DNA from: Planomonospora sp. ID67723
GTDB lineage: Bacteria > Actinomycetota > Actinomycetes > Streptosporangiales > Streptosporangiaceae
DNA length: 64,000 bases
Direction of reading: 5' to 3'
Assembly (NCBI RefSeq): GCF_015711605.1
Contig: NZ_JABTEZ010000004.1
Span: 372,001-436,000, forward strand
Position 1 is the first letter of the stretch, and each line of letters begins with the position of its first letter. The translations under genes and the position numbers were made by a program. The notes under the pieces were generated by a model. That model ran no database searches and was not told the origin of the DNA. It saw nothing but the letters and a program-made list of their open reading frames with translations. Shown one piece after another: positions 35,829 to 44,010 of this stretch.

Positions 35829-35888
35829 CCCCAGAGAACCGGACCGAGGATTGCCCACTAAGCTTCACTTTTAACCCGTGATGGGGCG

Positions 35889-36240
35889 TCAGGCAGCCTG
35901 GTTGGTCGTTTTGATGGCCGGATGACGGGCAGCAGGGCCGCGAGTGGTGCCACACGGACGGCCTGGAGAGCGCCCGCAGGGTTGAGGTGCGCTGGCGGGA
36001 GTACCGACCTCCGCATGAACAGAGCGAAATCCACACCGTACACGCCCCGGGGTCAATCGGTGAGCCGGTAACAGTTTCTCCCAGGGCAGGCGTAGATCGG
36101 TGACGATGACGCGGGCCAGGCGCAGCTGGGTGTAGGCGGCGATGATGAGCCAGGTCCAGCGCTCGGCTTGCTCGGGAGTGCGGGGCCGGGGCAAGGTCCA
36201 GCCAATGCCGTTTAGATAGATCATCTGGGCGGCAGGGCAC
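35889..36240 (-). pseudogene. C-terminal remnant of an actinobacterial transposase
   Basis: A minus frame reads PRTPEQAERWTWLIIAAYTQ, LRLARVIVTDLRLPWEKLLP and RLTPGRVRCGFRSVHAEVG, followed by a basic tail. It resembles the C terminus of large transposases with a conserved RWTWL/LRLAR block (the group annotated as NF041680-type). The catalytic part is missing. It lies just behind the DUF2716 gene. Confidence 0.6.
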
Positions 36241-36353
36241 CTCGGGTGGTGGGCACGAGTCGGACGGTGGGTGGCCCGGCGTGGCGGGTGCCCTTGTCGG
36301 AGGGGCGTCGTTCGCGGTAGCTGCTTTTTCTGGGGCGCTTGACGGCTCGGGGG
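36241..36353 (-). pseudogene. second copy of the IS4-type basic tail
   Basis: The minus strand reads YPRAVKRPRKSSYRERRPSD and KGTRHAGPPTV, homologous to the tail of the IS4-type remnant at 30986-31090. It is cut by the IS630 element at 36354. The two copies lie in the same orientation on either side of the RHS and DUF2716 module. Confidence 0.7.
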
Positions 36354-36355
36354 TA

Positions 36356-37476
36356 TTGAGTCGATCATAAGTTTTGGTACTTGCCGGGGGCGGTGAAAGA
36401 TCGCGTTCTGGTGGGGTCATGCTGGGAGAATGGCCAGGAAAGGTCGCAGAGCGACGTTCGAGGAGAAGGTCTTCGCCCTGAGGCTGCTGGAGCAGGGCAT
36501 GTCCCCGGATCGGGTGGCCGAGGCACTGGACGTGGGCCGCGAATCGATCTTCCGGTGGAAGCGCCAGGCGCGCACCGGCGGCAGTGAGGCGCTGCGGATC
36601 AAGAAGGCGCCGGGCCGGCCGCGGCGATTGCGACCCGGCCAGGAGCAGACCGTCAAGGCGGTGGTGCGCGATGTCACCCCCCGTCAGGTGCTGGGCAGCG
36701 CGGTGGTGTTGTGGACGCGGGCGCTGGTGGCGCTGGTGATCGCGGCCTGGTTCGGCATCGGGATCTCGGTGACCTCGGTCGGGCGGCTGCTTCACGAGGT
36801 GGGTCTGTCGGTACAGCGCCCGGCCTATCGGGCGATCCGGCGCGATGCGGCGGCCATCGCCCGGTGGATGCACACGACCTTCCCGCGCCTTCGCCGCCGT
36901 GCCCGCCGGATGGGCGCGCTGGTGCTGTTCGCCGATGAGATGAGCATGCGCGTCAATCACCGCTCGGGCACCACCTGGGGCCTGGTCGGCAAGACGCCGG
37001 TGGTGTGCGCCGGAGCCGGCCGCCGGTCGATCAAGATGTTCTCGGCCGTCGGCGCCGACGGCACGCTGCGCTACCGGCTGGGCTGTGGAGCGATGGACCG
37101 CTGGGCCTTCCTCGGCTTTTGCACGCAGCTGCTGCGCAGCATCACACAGCCGATCTTTTTGGTCGTGGACGGCTCCTCCATCCACACCGCCGCCGCGGTC
37201 GGCCGCTTCGTGGCGCGCACCGGCGGGCGGCTGCGGTTGTTCTTCCTGCCCGCCTACGTACCCGAGCTCAATGCCGACGAGTGGGTCAACCAGAACCTTC
37301 GGACGCGGGTCGCCCGCCAGGCGGTGGCCGATGAGCACGGGCTGGCCGCGGCCATGCACTCCGGCATGCGCCGGCTGCAAAAGCGGCCCGACATCGTCCG
37401 GGCCTTCTTCGCCGATCCGCACCTGGCCTACATCACCGGGTAGCGCTGATAGTCCCAAAATTTACGGCCGACTCAG
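36356..37476 (+). mobile_element. IS630-family element, intact, TA-flanked
   Basis: The left end TTGAGTCGATCATAAGTTTT (36356) matches the inverted right end CTGAGTCGGCCGTAAATTTT finishing at 37476. TA lies outside both ends (36354-36355 and 37477-37478), the normal IS630 target. One intact transposase fills the 1121-bp element. Confidence 0.9.
36430..37443 (+). CDS. IS630-family transposase
   Basis: 337 residues from ATG 36430. The N-terminal helix-turn-helix is KVFALRLLEQGMSPDRVAEA with DVGRESIFRWKRQA. The DDE core shows D in LVLFADEMSMR, D in FLVVDGSSIHTA and E in LPAYVPELNADEWVNQN. Full length with no frameshift, so probably active. Confidence 0.93.
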   Translation: MARKGRRATFEEKVFALRLLEQGMSPDRVAEALDVGRESIFRWKRQARTGGSEALRIKKAPGRPRRLRPGQEQTVKAVVRDVTPRQVLGSAVVLWTRALVALVIAAWFGIGISVTSVGRLLHEVGLSVQRPAYRAIRRDAAAIARWMHTTFPRLRRRARRMGALVLFADEMSMRVNHRSGTTWGLVGKTPVVCAGAGRRSIKMFSAVGADGTLRYRLGCGAMDRWAFLGFCTQLLRSITQPIFLVVDGSSIHTAAAVGRFVARTGGRLRLFFLPAYVPELNADEWVNQNLRTRVARQAVADEHGLAAAMHSGMRRLQKRPDIVRAFFADPHLAYITG

Positions 37477-37742
37477 TATGCACCCTTGGGTTCATCAAAG
37501 GCCAAGGTCGTTCATGGCCAGCCGGTCTCGGAGCGGTACCAGGCACTGCCCAGAACACGACGACGGCGGCCGGCCCGGTGAGCGGCTGGGACGCCTGAGC
37601 CGGTGTACGAAGCCGACCCTCGCGCGAGCAGGCATTCTCTGTCAGAGCAACGCTCGACACCGGACCAGGGCATCCATGGACGGGCCGGTCACGCGCTTCC
37701 TTCTCTTCACCATCACTACAAAAACCTCAACGAAGAGGACGA

Positions 37743-37850
37743 GGCTTCACCGATCCCGAGACCCCTGCCACCCACTTCAGCCGCCTGTTCAAACAGGCCT
37801 ACGGCATGACGCCGCGAGAATGGCGGGAACTGAAGACCTCGCGTCCGTGA
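37743..37850 (+). pseudogene. AraC-type regulator C-terminal fragment
   Basis: The plus frame reads FTDPETPATHFSRLFKQAYG then MTPREWRELKTSRP and stops at 37850. This is the second helix-turn-helix of AraC regulators (HFSRxFKxxYGMTPREWR). The preceding 260 bases (37479-37742) hold no recognisable gene, so the rest of the regulator has been lost. Confidence 0.75.
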
Positions 37851-37869
37851 ACGGGCTTCGGGGAGGCCG

Positions 37870-38601
37870 TTACCAGGGCACCACCCCGGCGTCCTCGAAG
37901 AACGCACCGGTCGGGCCGCCGTCCGGCAGGGTGGCGAGCCGGATCGCGATCGCCGCGCCCTGCTCGGGCGTGCGCACGCCGCGAAAGCCGTTGAGGTCGG
38001 TCGCGACAAAGCCGGGGCAGGCGGCGTTGATCAGGATGGTCGTGTCCCGCAGTTGTTTGGCGTACTGGAGGGTGACGGCGTTGAGAAACGTCTTGGACGG
38101 CGAGTACGCGGCCGACAGCGGCCCGGTCACGGCCAGGTCCGTGGACGTGGTCTGCCGGGTGAGGGAGCCGACGCTGCTGGACATGTTCACGATCCGCGCA
38201 GAGGCGGAGCGGCGCAGCAGCGGCAACATCGCATTGGTGACGCGGATGACGCCGATCACGTTGGTCTCTACGGCCGCACGCACGGCCGACAGGTCGACCG
38301 TCGTGGGATCCTGCGGCATGCCGCCGGTCACCGCGGCATTGTTGACCAGCGCGTCGAGCCGCCCGGCGCGTTCTTCGACGAGCCGGGCCGCGGCGGCCAC
38401 GCTCGCGTCGTCGGTGACGTCCAGCGGCACACCGAACGCGTCGACGCCCGCCGCGCGCAGCTTCTCCACGGCCGATTCCCGGCGTCCCGCATCCCGGGCG
38501 CCCACCCCGACCCGCCAGCCGAGGCCGCCCAGACCGGCCGAGATCTCGTAACCGATTCCCTTGTTCGCGCCGGTGACCAGCGCGATTGACTGTTCGCTCA
38601 T
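37870..38601 (-). CDS. SDR family NAD(P)-dependent oxidoreductase
   Basis: 243 residues from ATG 38601. A classical short-chain dehydrogenase: cofactor motif TGANKGIGYEI at residues 10-20, LDVTDDASV, NNAAVTGG, the catalytic Ser in NMSSSVGSL and Tyr/Lys in YSPSKTF (YxxxK), then CPGFVATDLNG. The substrate is unknown; close relatives are annotated as carbonyl reductase-like. It is divergent from a LysR regulator, with a LysR-type box between them, and is probably its target. Confidence 0.9.
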   Translation of the reverse strand: MSEQSIALVTGANKGIGYEISAGLGGLGWRVGVGARDAGRRESAVEKLRAAGVDAFGVPLDVTDDASVAAAARLVEERAGRLDALVNNAAVTGGMPQDPTTVDLSAVRAAVETNVIGVIRVTNAMLPLLRRSASARIVNMSSSVGSLTRQTTSTDLAVTGPLSAAYSPSKTFLNAVTLQYAKQLRDTTILINAACPGFVATDLNGFRGVRTPEQGAAIAIRLATLPDGGPTGAFFEDAGVVPW

Positions 38602-38657
38602 GCCTCGATCCTGGCGGCGCACCGGCTGCGGTTTCCAACACCGCTTGGGTGCCCGGC

Positions 38658-38674
38658 GATACCTCAGCGGTATC
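38658..38674. promoter_or_regulatory. LysR-type T-N11-A binding site
   Basis: GATACC-TCAGC-GGTATC is a perfect interrupted palindrome containing T-N11-A, the LysR consensus. It lies between the divergent SDR and LysR genes, 42 bases before the LysR ATG. Confidence 0.8.
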
Positions 38675-38715
38675 AATGCGGTGCGGGACGGGCCGCTCCG
38701 CCGTACGGTGAGGGC

Positions 38716-39555
38716 ATGGAAACGCGAGAGCTGCGGTATTTCGTCGCGGTCGCCGAGGAGTTGCACTTCGGGCGGGCCGCGCAGCGGCTCGGCATCGCGC
38801 AGCCGCCCCTGTCGCGGGCCATCCTGCAGCTCGAACGCAGGCTCGGCGTCCTGCTGCTAACCCGCACCAGCCGCGCTGTCGCGCTGACCGAGGCCGGCTC
38901 AGTCCTGCTGCGCGAGGGCCGGGCGGCCCTCGACGCGGTCGAGGCCGCCGAGCGCCGCACCCGACGAGCCGCGACTGGCCGACCGGGCCTGGTCCTCGTC
39001 ACCAAGGCCGGAGCCGTTGGCGAACTGCTGGCCAAACTGCTCGACGCCTACGCCGCCGAGCCGGATTCCGTCGCCGTCGAAGTCATCCTGTGCGGGATCG
39101 CCGAGCAGGAGCGGCTGCTGCGCGACGGCCGGGCGGATGTGGCGCTGCTGCATCTGCCGTACGACTCGACGACCGGATTCGACACCGAAGAGCTGCACGC
39201 GGAGGGACAGGTCGCCGTGCTGCCCGCCGGGCACCCCTTCGCCAACCGGGCCGAACTACGGATGGCCGACGTCACCGACCTGCCCGGACTGCCGCAGCCG
39301 CGCTGGCCCCGTCAGGACGGCACCTACGCCGATGGGCCCGGCCCGCAGGTCCGCGACCTCGCGCAGTTGTGCCAGCTGATCGCATTGGGCCGCGCCTCGG
39401 CGATCCTGCCCGAGTCATGCCGCGCCCAGCTACTCCATGACCTGGCCGTGGTGCCGGTGCCGGACGCGCCGACGGTGACGACCGTGATCGCCTGGCCGCC
39501 GCACAGCCGGTCCCTGGCGCTCGCCTCACTGATCCGCACCGCGACCAGACTCTGA
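38716..39555 (+). CDS. LysR family transcriptional regulator
   Basis: 279 residues from ATG 38716. The N-terminal winged helix is standard: METRELRYFVAVAEELHFGR, AAQRLGIAQPPLSRAILQLE and RRLGVLLLTRTSRAVALT. The C-terminal substrate-binding domain (about 95-279) is intact, with DVALLHLPYDS and GQVAVLPAGHPFA. It probably controls the divergent SDR gene through the site at 38658 and represses itself. The ligand is unknown. Confidence 0.92.
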   Translation: METRELRYFVAVAEELHFGRAAQRLGIAQPPLSRAILQLERRLGVLLLTRTSRAVALTEAGSVLLREGRAALDAVEAAERRTRRAATGRPGLVLVTKAGAVGELLAKLLDAYAAEPDSVAVEVILCGIAEQERLLRDGRADVALLHLPYDSTTGFDTEELHAEGQVAVLPAGHPFANRAELRMADVTDLPGLPQPRWPRQDGTYADGPGPQVRDLAQLCQLIALGRASAILPESCRAQLLHDLAVVPVPDAPTVTTVIAWPPHSRSLALASLIRTATRL

Positions 39556-39606
39556 ACCTTGCCCGGTGCTGACAGCGCCTGTCTGTCGGCGAGTCGTCGG
39601 CCCACA

Positions 39607-39710
39607 ATGGCGGCCGTGGATCTACGTGAGTTCGGTGAGTTTCTGAGATCGAGGCGAGACCGCATCCAGCCGGGCGAGGTGGGGATACTGGCCGGGGCGC
39701 GGCGCCGGCG
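39607..39710 (+). pseudogene. XRE-type regulator N-terminal fragment
   Basis: ATG 39607 begins MAAVDLREFGEFLRSRRDRI then QPGEVGILAGARRR, the N-terminal stretch of actinobacterial XRE/MmyB-type regulators that continue with RRVPGLRREE. The frame is cut at about 39710 by an antisense IS630 remnant. Confidence 0.65.
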
Positions 39711-40487
39711 GCACCCACTCCTGCAGGCAGTACCACGACAGGAACTTCCTGAACTCCACCGCCCGGTGCCGCCGGTGCAGGGAACCGATCACCTTGCCCG
39801 AGGCCGCGTCGACGGCGGCGAACAGCGTCGTGGTTCCCGAGCGGATGTAGTCGTGGGTGGCCCGCTCGGGAACGCCGGGCATCATCGGCAGCACCGGCTG
39901 AGACCGGTCCAGGGCCTGGATCTGCGATTTCTCATCCACGCACAGCACCACGGCCCGCTCAGGCGGATCGAGGTACAGGCCCACCACGTCGTGCACCTTG
40001 TCGACGAAGAACGGGTCGGTCGACAGCTTGAAGGTCTGCGAGCGGTGGGGCTGCAGGCCGAAGGTCCGCCACACCCGAAAGACCGTCGACTGCGACAGGC
40101 CCACCTGCCGAGCCATCGACCGCGTCGACCAGTGGGTGGCGTTTTTCGGCTTGGTCTCCAGCGTCCGCGCGATCAGCTCGGCGATCTGCTCGTCGCTGAC
40201 GGTGCGCGGCCGCCCTGGGCGTGGCTCGTCCGACAGGCCCTCCAGCCGGTCGGACAGGAACCGTCTGCGCCACTTCGACACCGTCTCCCGGGACACCCCG
40301 ATCTGATCAGCGACGATCTTCGTGGAGACGGGGAGCCCGTCCTCGCCGGCGCATCACACGCCAGGATCAGCCGGGCTCGCAGGGCCATGTCCTGGGCGCC
40401 TTTGCGTCGCCGCGCCCAGCGCTCAAGCTCTGTCCGCTCGTTGGCGGTCAAATCCAGTGGTGCGAGCTTCGGTCCAGGACGCGCCAT
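39711..40487 (-). pseudogene. IS630-family transposase, frameshifted and 3'-truncated
   Basis: ATG 40487 starts MARPGPKLAPLDLTANERTE and reads to LRARLILACDA. A one-base shift near 40350 moves the gene to the frame with SRETVSKWRRRFLSDRLEGL, PKNATHWSTRSMARQVGLSQ and the first catalytic Asp in VLCVDEKSQIQALDRSQP. The end of the DDE domain, with the second Asp and the Glu, is missing where the XRE fragment begins. Inactive. Confidence 0.8.
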
Positions 40488-40534
40488 AACCGAACACTAG
40501 ACGAACTACTGACTCAGGACACTAGGTGATGACC

Positions 40535-40683
40535 GGCGGATCTTCGGCCTCCTCACCCTCTACAGCCGGACCAGGGAGGCCTACGACCGCGGACGCGACT
40601 TCATGATCCGCCATGATATACCCGATGCTTTCCTCCCCGACCCCGAGCCCACCCGCTTCACCTCCTCGAAGGGCGGCCGTTAG
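40535..40683 (+). pseudogene. C-terminal fragment of an unidentified protein
   Basis: The plus frame reads IFGLLTLYSRTREAYDRGRD, FMIRHDIPDAFLPDPEPTRF and ends at TAG 40683. It has the look of a real helical protein tail, but there is no start. It lies beside the broken IS630 and was probably cut by it. Confidence 0.4.
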
Positions 40684-40685
40684 GG

Positions 40686-41423
40686 TTACGGCAGGGACTG
40701 GCGAGCTGTGGCTCGCTCGATCTGCCGTAGCAAGAGATCTGCGAACTGGATGATTTCGGCAGCCTCGATGGGGTCGTCGAAGTCGACCGTGCGGTGACTG
40801 GACGGATTCTTGGATGCGCCCATGGCGCCCGCGAAGAGAGCCGAAGCCGCTTCCTGCTCGCCAGCTTCGGCTCCCGCGTCGGCGAGTGGGCCGCCGGTCT
40901 TGCCTTTCTGATGCGGCTGGAATGCGGCGCGCATCAGGCCCACGCCAACCAGGGAATTGGCCAGGCCCGATGCCTCCCGGACGGCGGCCTCCACTGCCTT
41001 CATCGCGGAGAAGCACGCCGTCTCGTAGTCACCCAGGTCAAAGTTGGTGCGCACTGTCGTTCCTTCGAGCCGCGGGTGCAGCGGCCCTGAGAGCCGCTCG
41101 CGCGCTTGAAAACGTTGGAGCCCTTGGGGGTCTTTCACCAATTCCCTGCCCTCCCGCGACACCCGACAGAAGCCTTCGGACTGCGTGGGGTCCCGGGACA
41201 GCAGGGCGCGCGACTCAAGCCACGTCCACGCATCGGCCAGCCGGTCCAGCAAAGCAGGGGCGTCCGGCTCTCCTTGGAACGCTTGTTTCGCTGAGCTGAC
41301 TAGTCCGGCGAACTGAACGTGCCGACCGCCGCTGGCGAGGTTCTGCAGGAGAAGGAGCGTAACATCCCGGGTAGGCAACCGACGGAGCGGTTCCGCCGGA
41401 ACAGGCGGCTGACGTGTGATCAC
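40686..41423 (-). CDS. TIGR02391 (Ymh) family protein, HEPN-like
   Basis: 245 residues from GTG 41423. The C-terminal 120 residues match the TIGR02391/Ymh domain: LGDYETACFSAMKAVEAAVR, VGVGLMRAAFQPHQKGKTG, ASALFAGAMGASKNPSSHR, DPIEAAEIIQFADLLLRQIE. The NPSSHR segment is the HEPN-type motif. The N-terminal half (1-110) is a helical region. Such proteins occur in defence islands and prophages; a role in RNA-targeting immunity is suspected but not established. It is transcribed alone. Confidence 0.85.
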   Translation of the reverse strand: MITRQPPVPAEPLRRLPTRDVTLLLLQNLASGGRHVQFAGLVSSAKQAFQGEPDAPALLDRLADAWTWLESRALLSRDPTQSEGFCRVSREGRELVKDPQGLQRFQARERLSGPLHPRLEGTTVRTNFDLGDYETACFSAMKAVEAAVREASGLANSLVGVGLMRAAFQPHQKGKTGGPLADAGAEAGEQEAASALFAGAMGASKNPSSHRTVDFDDPIEAAEIIQFADLLLRQIERATARQSLP

Positions 41424-41784
41424 AGTCTCACGCTACGGCTTCTGGCTGGAGAAGTGCCTGAGGATTTCCTCGCCGGTGCCCGCGGAAAGGCGGGTTTCCG
41501 ACATGTATTGCTCGGTGCACCTAGTGTCGGCTTTCGGTCTCGCGCTTGGCCCGGTCGCGGAGATGTCCGTTAGAGGAACCTCCACCGGACACTCCCGATC
41601 ATGGACAACAGGAGGACGTGACCTGCGCCGATGCCGTCTCATCCAGGTGGTCCGGTGAACCGTCCGGTGACGGGAGGCCAACCGTTGCGCTTGCTCGGGA
41701 GCGGACCAGGCCGGTTCGTGGGGCGGGCCGGTGCCGCCGTGTTGTGCGGCGTGTTCTGTACCGGCGGAGGGCGGGACGGTGCGG

Positions 41785-42645
41785 TCAGCGCGGTGCGAGC
41801 GCGGCCGGCAGGACCGGCAGGCCGCTTTCGGCGTCCAGCACGATCCGGTCGCCGACCGGCTCATCCAGGATGGCGGTGATCTCGCCAAGGACCAGCATGG
41901 CGGTGCACATCCCGCCGCTGGACTCGGTGTCGACGTCGACCACGACCACCTCGGCGCTCTCATAGACGTGGGCGCCGTGGACGGTGTCGCACTGACCGTG
42001 GCCGTAGTGCAACCGCATCCGGCGGGGGTCGCCGGCGGCCGTCTTGAACGAGGTCACCTCCTCGAGCCCGTCCTCGGGGGTGGGCCGGGGAGTGATCGCC
42101 GCGGGGTCGACGGCCAGCACGCTGACGCGGGCGGGCACGTCGGCGACGGTGAAGCGCCAGGCGGGCACGTCGACCATGCCCCGACTGGTGGGCACCGGCG
42201 TGCGGCCGAGTTCGACGGCGGTGACCCGCAGCGGTCGGCAGCCGGCCGCAGGACAGTCGGCGTCGGGGACCTCGTCGGGCATGCTCAGCTGCGCATACGC
42301 CGTCGCCGCGGTGATCAGGCCGACCGTCAGTGTGGAGCCGTCCGGCCAGCGCAGCCGGGCCGGGGACGGAGAAGCCGCGGGCAGGCCGGTGGCCAGCTCC
42401 CAGGCGCCGTTCATGGCGCTGACGATCGCCCAGTCCGGCATCTGCCGGCGGTCGACCTCGAGGGGGCGCAGCGGCACGAACCCCTCCCGCCAGGCGCGGT
42501 CGGCGGATGAGCCGCGCCAGCGGTCGGCCGTCTGCCGGGCGCGGTCGCGAAACTCCGCCGCGTTCATGCGGCCGTCGTCGCAGGAGGCCAGTGGTAGCAG
42601 GGCCAGCAACGCCAGCGGGATGAGGAGGGTGATCGTCCGGCGCAC
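41785..42645 (-). CDS. hypothetical lipoprotein, 286 aa
   Basis: GTG 42645 has GAGGAG upstream. Residues 1-22 form a lipoprotein signal peptide: VRRTITLLIPLALLALLPLA with lipobox LASC. The exported part is soluble and beta-rich (RVTAVELGRTPVPTSRG, WRFTVADVPARVSVLAVDP) with C-terminal strands ending in LPVLPAALAPR. Similar proteins are found in Streptosporangiales, but no function is known to me. An AT-rich stretch near 42746-42785 could hold its promoter. Confidence 0.75.
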   Translation of the reverse strand: MRRTITLLIPLALLALLPLASCDDGRMNAAEFRDRARQTADRWRGSSADRAWREGFVPLRPLEVDRRQMPDWAIVSAMNGAWELATGLPAASPSPARLRWPDGSTLTVGLITAATAYAQLSMPDEVPDADCPAAGCRPLRVTAVELGRTPVPTSRGMVDVPAWRFTVADVPARVSVLAVDPAAITPRPTPEDGLEEVTSFKTAAGDPRRMRLHYGHGQCDTVHGAHVYESAEVVVVDVDTESSGGMCTAMLVLGEITAILDEPVGDRIVLDAESGLPVLPAALAPR

Positions 42646-42911
42646 AGGGGGCTCCTCGAGGGGCGGAGGTGGGGGTGGGGCGATGGGAGACGGCTCACGC
42701 AAAGGTGCGCCTCACGGTCGACCTCCACCCTGGACGCCGATACCACCCATAACACTTATATACGACTAAAAAGGAAGTCCTTGCGGTCGTGGTAGGGCGG
42801 CCAGCGCCGCTCCGGCGAGAGGAGTCTCCGCTGGCGGCCTTCAGCCGTGCCTGCCGCACCTGTTCCGCTTCCAAGGAAGTGGAACAGCAGGAAGACGTGA
42901 AGACCACACCC

Positions 42912-43130
42912 TTATCCCTCCGGCTGATCAGCCGTATCGGTCTTCCCCTTCCAAACGGTGTGAAGTTCCAGCAGGATGCGGACGGCATCGTCTGGCGCGA
43001 TATGGCTGGCCACGTACTCACCGCCCTCGACCACCTGCTCGTCCTCCCAATCCGGGATGGCCGTGGGATCCTCTCCGCCGATGCTCAGGGAGCAGGTGTC
43101 CCAGCGGCACCGGTAGTAGGGTTGCGTCCA
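42912..43130 (-). pseudogene. C-terminal fragment cut by IS256
   Basis: A minus frame of good composition reads YYRCRWDTCSLSIGGEDPTA, DWEDEQVVEGGEYVASHIAP and DDAVRILLELHTVWKG, ending at 42912. Its 5' part is replaced by the IS256 left end at about 43138. Family not recognised. Confidence 0.45.
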
Positions 43131-44010
43131 TGGAAGTGGTGTAAGAGTTTCCCCAGCACACAGGCGTGCCGCCGGACATGAAGACGGCCATCGCGTGATC
43201 CTTCGTGATTGCGACATCAAGATCGAAGGAAGAAAGCGATGGCCGTGCCCAACAGTGTGGACCCTGCCGCCTGGCTGGCGGAGCAGATTCAGACCAGCGA
43301 CCCGGATCTGTTGCGCTCCATGGTGAAGACCATGGCCGAGGCGCCTGTGTCGGCCGAGGCCGACGCCCGGTGCGGCGCCGCCTACGGCGAGCGCCGCGAA
43401 GACCGCGTCAACCGGCGCAACGGCTACCGGACCCGGGACTGGGACACCCGCGCCGGCACCGTGGAGCTGGCCATCCCCAAGCTGCGTTCGGGCACCTACT
43501 TCCCGGACTGGCTGCTGCAGCGCCGCCGCCGCGCCGAACAAGCCCTGATCAGCGTGGTGGCCACCAGCTACCTGCTGGGCGTCTCCACCCGCCGGGTCGA
43601 CAAGCTGATCGAGCAGCTCGGCGTCACCGGGATCTCGAAAAGCCAGGTGAGTGAGATGGCCAAGGTACTGGACGGGCAGGTGGAGGCGTTTCGGACCCGG
43701 CCGCTGGACGGTGGCCCGTATGCGTTCGTGTGGCTGGACGCGCTGACTCAGAAGGTCCGCGAGGGCGGCCGGACCGTCAACGTGCACGTGCTGGTCGCCA
43801 CTGCGGTCAACGCCGACGGCCGCCGGGAGATCCTGGGGATGGAGGTCACCTCCGCCGAGGACGGCGCAGGCTGGCTGGGCTTCCTGCGCTCCCTGGTGGC
43901 CCGGGGCCTGTCAGGGGTGCAGCTGGTCGTCTCCGACGCCCACCGCGGGCTGGTGGAGGCGGTCGGCGCGACGCTGGCGGGCGCGGCCTGGCAGCGCTGC
44001 CGCACCCACT

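Noticed and set aside
35773-37458. 561-codon minus frame across the IS630 element
   Set aside because: It spans the DUF2716 tail, transposase scraps and the IS630 boundary and only mirrors the plus-strand transposase.
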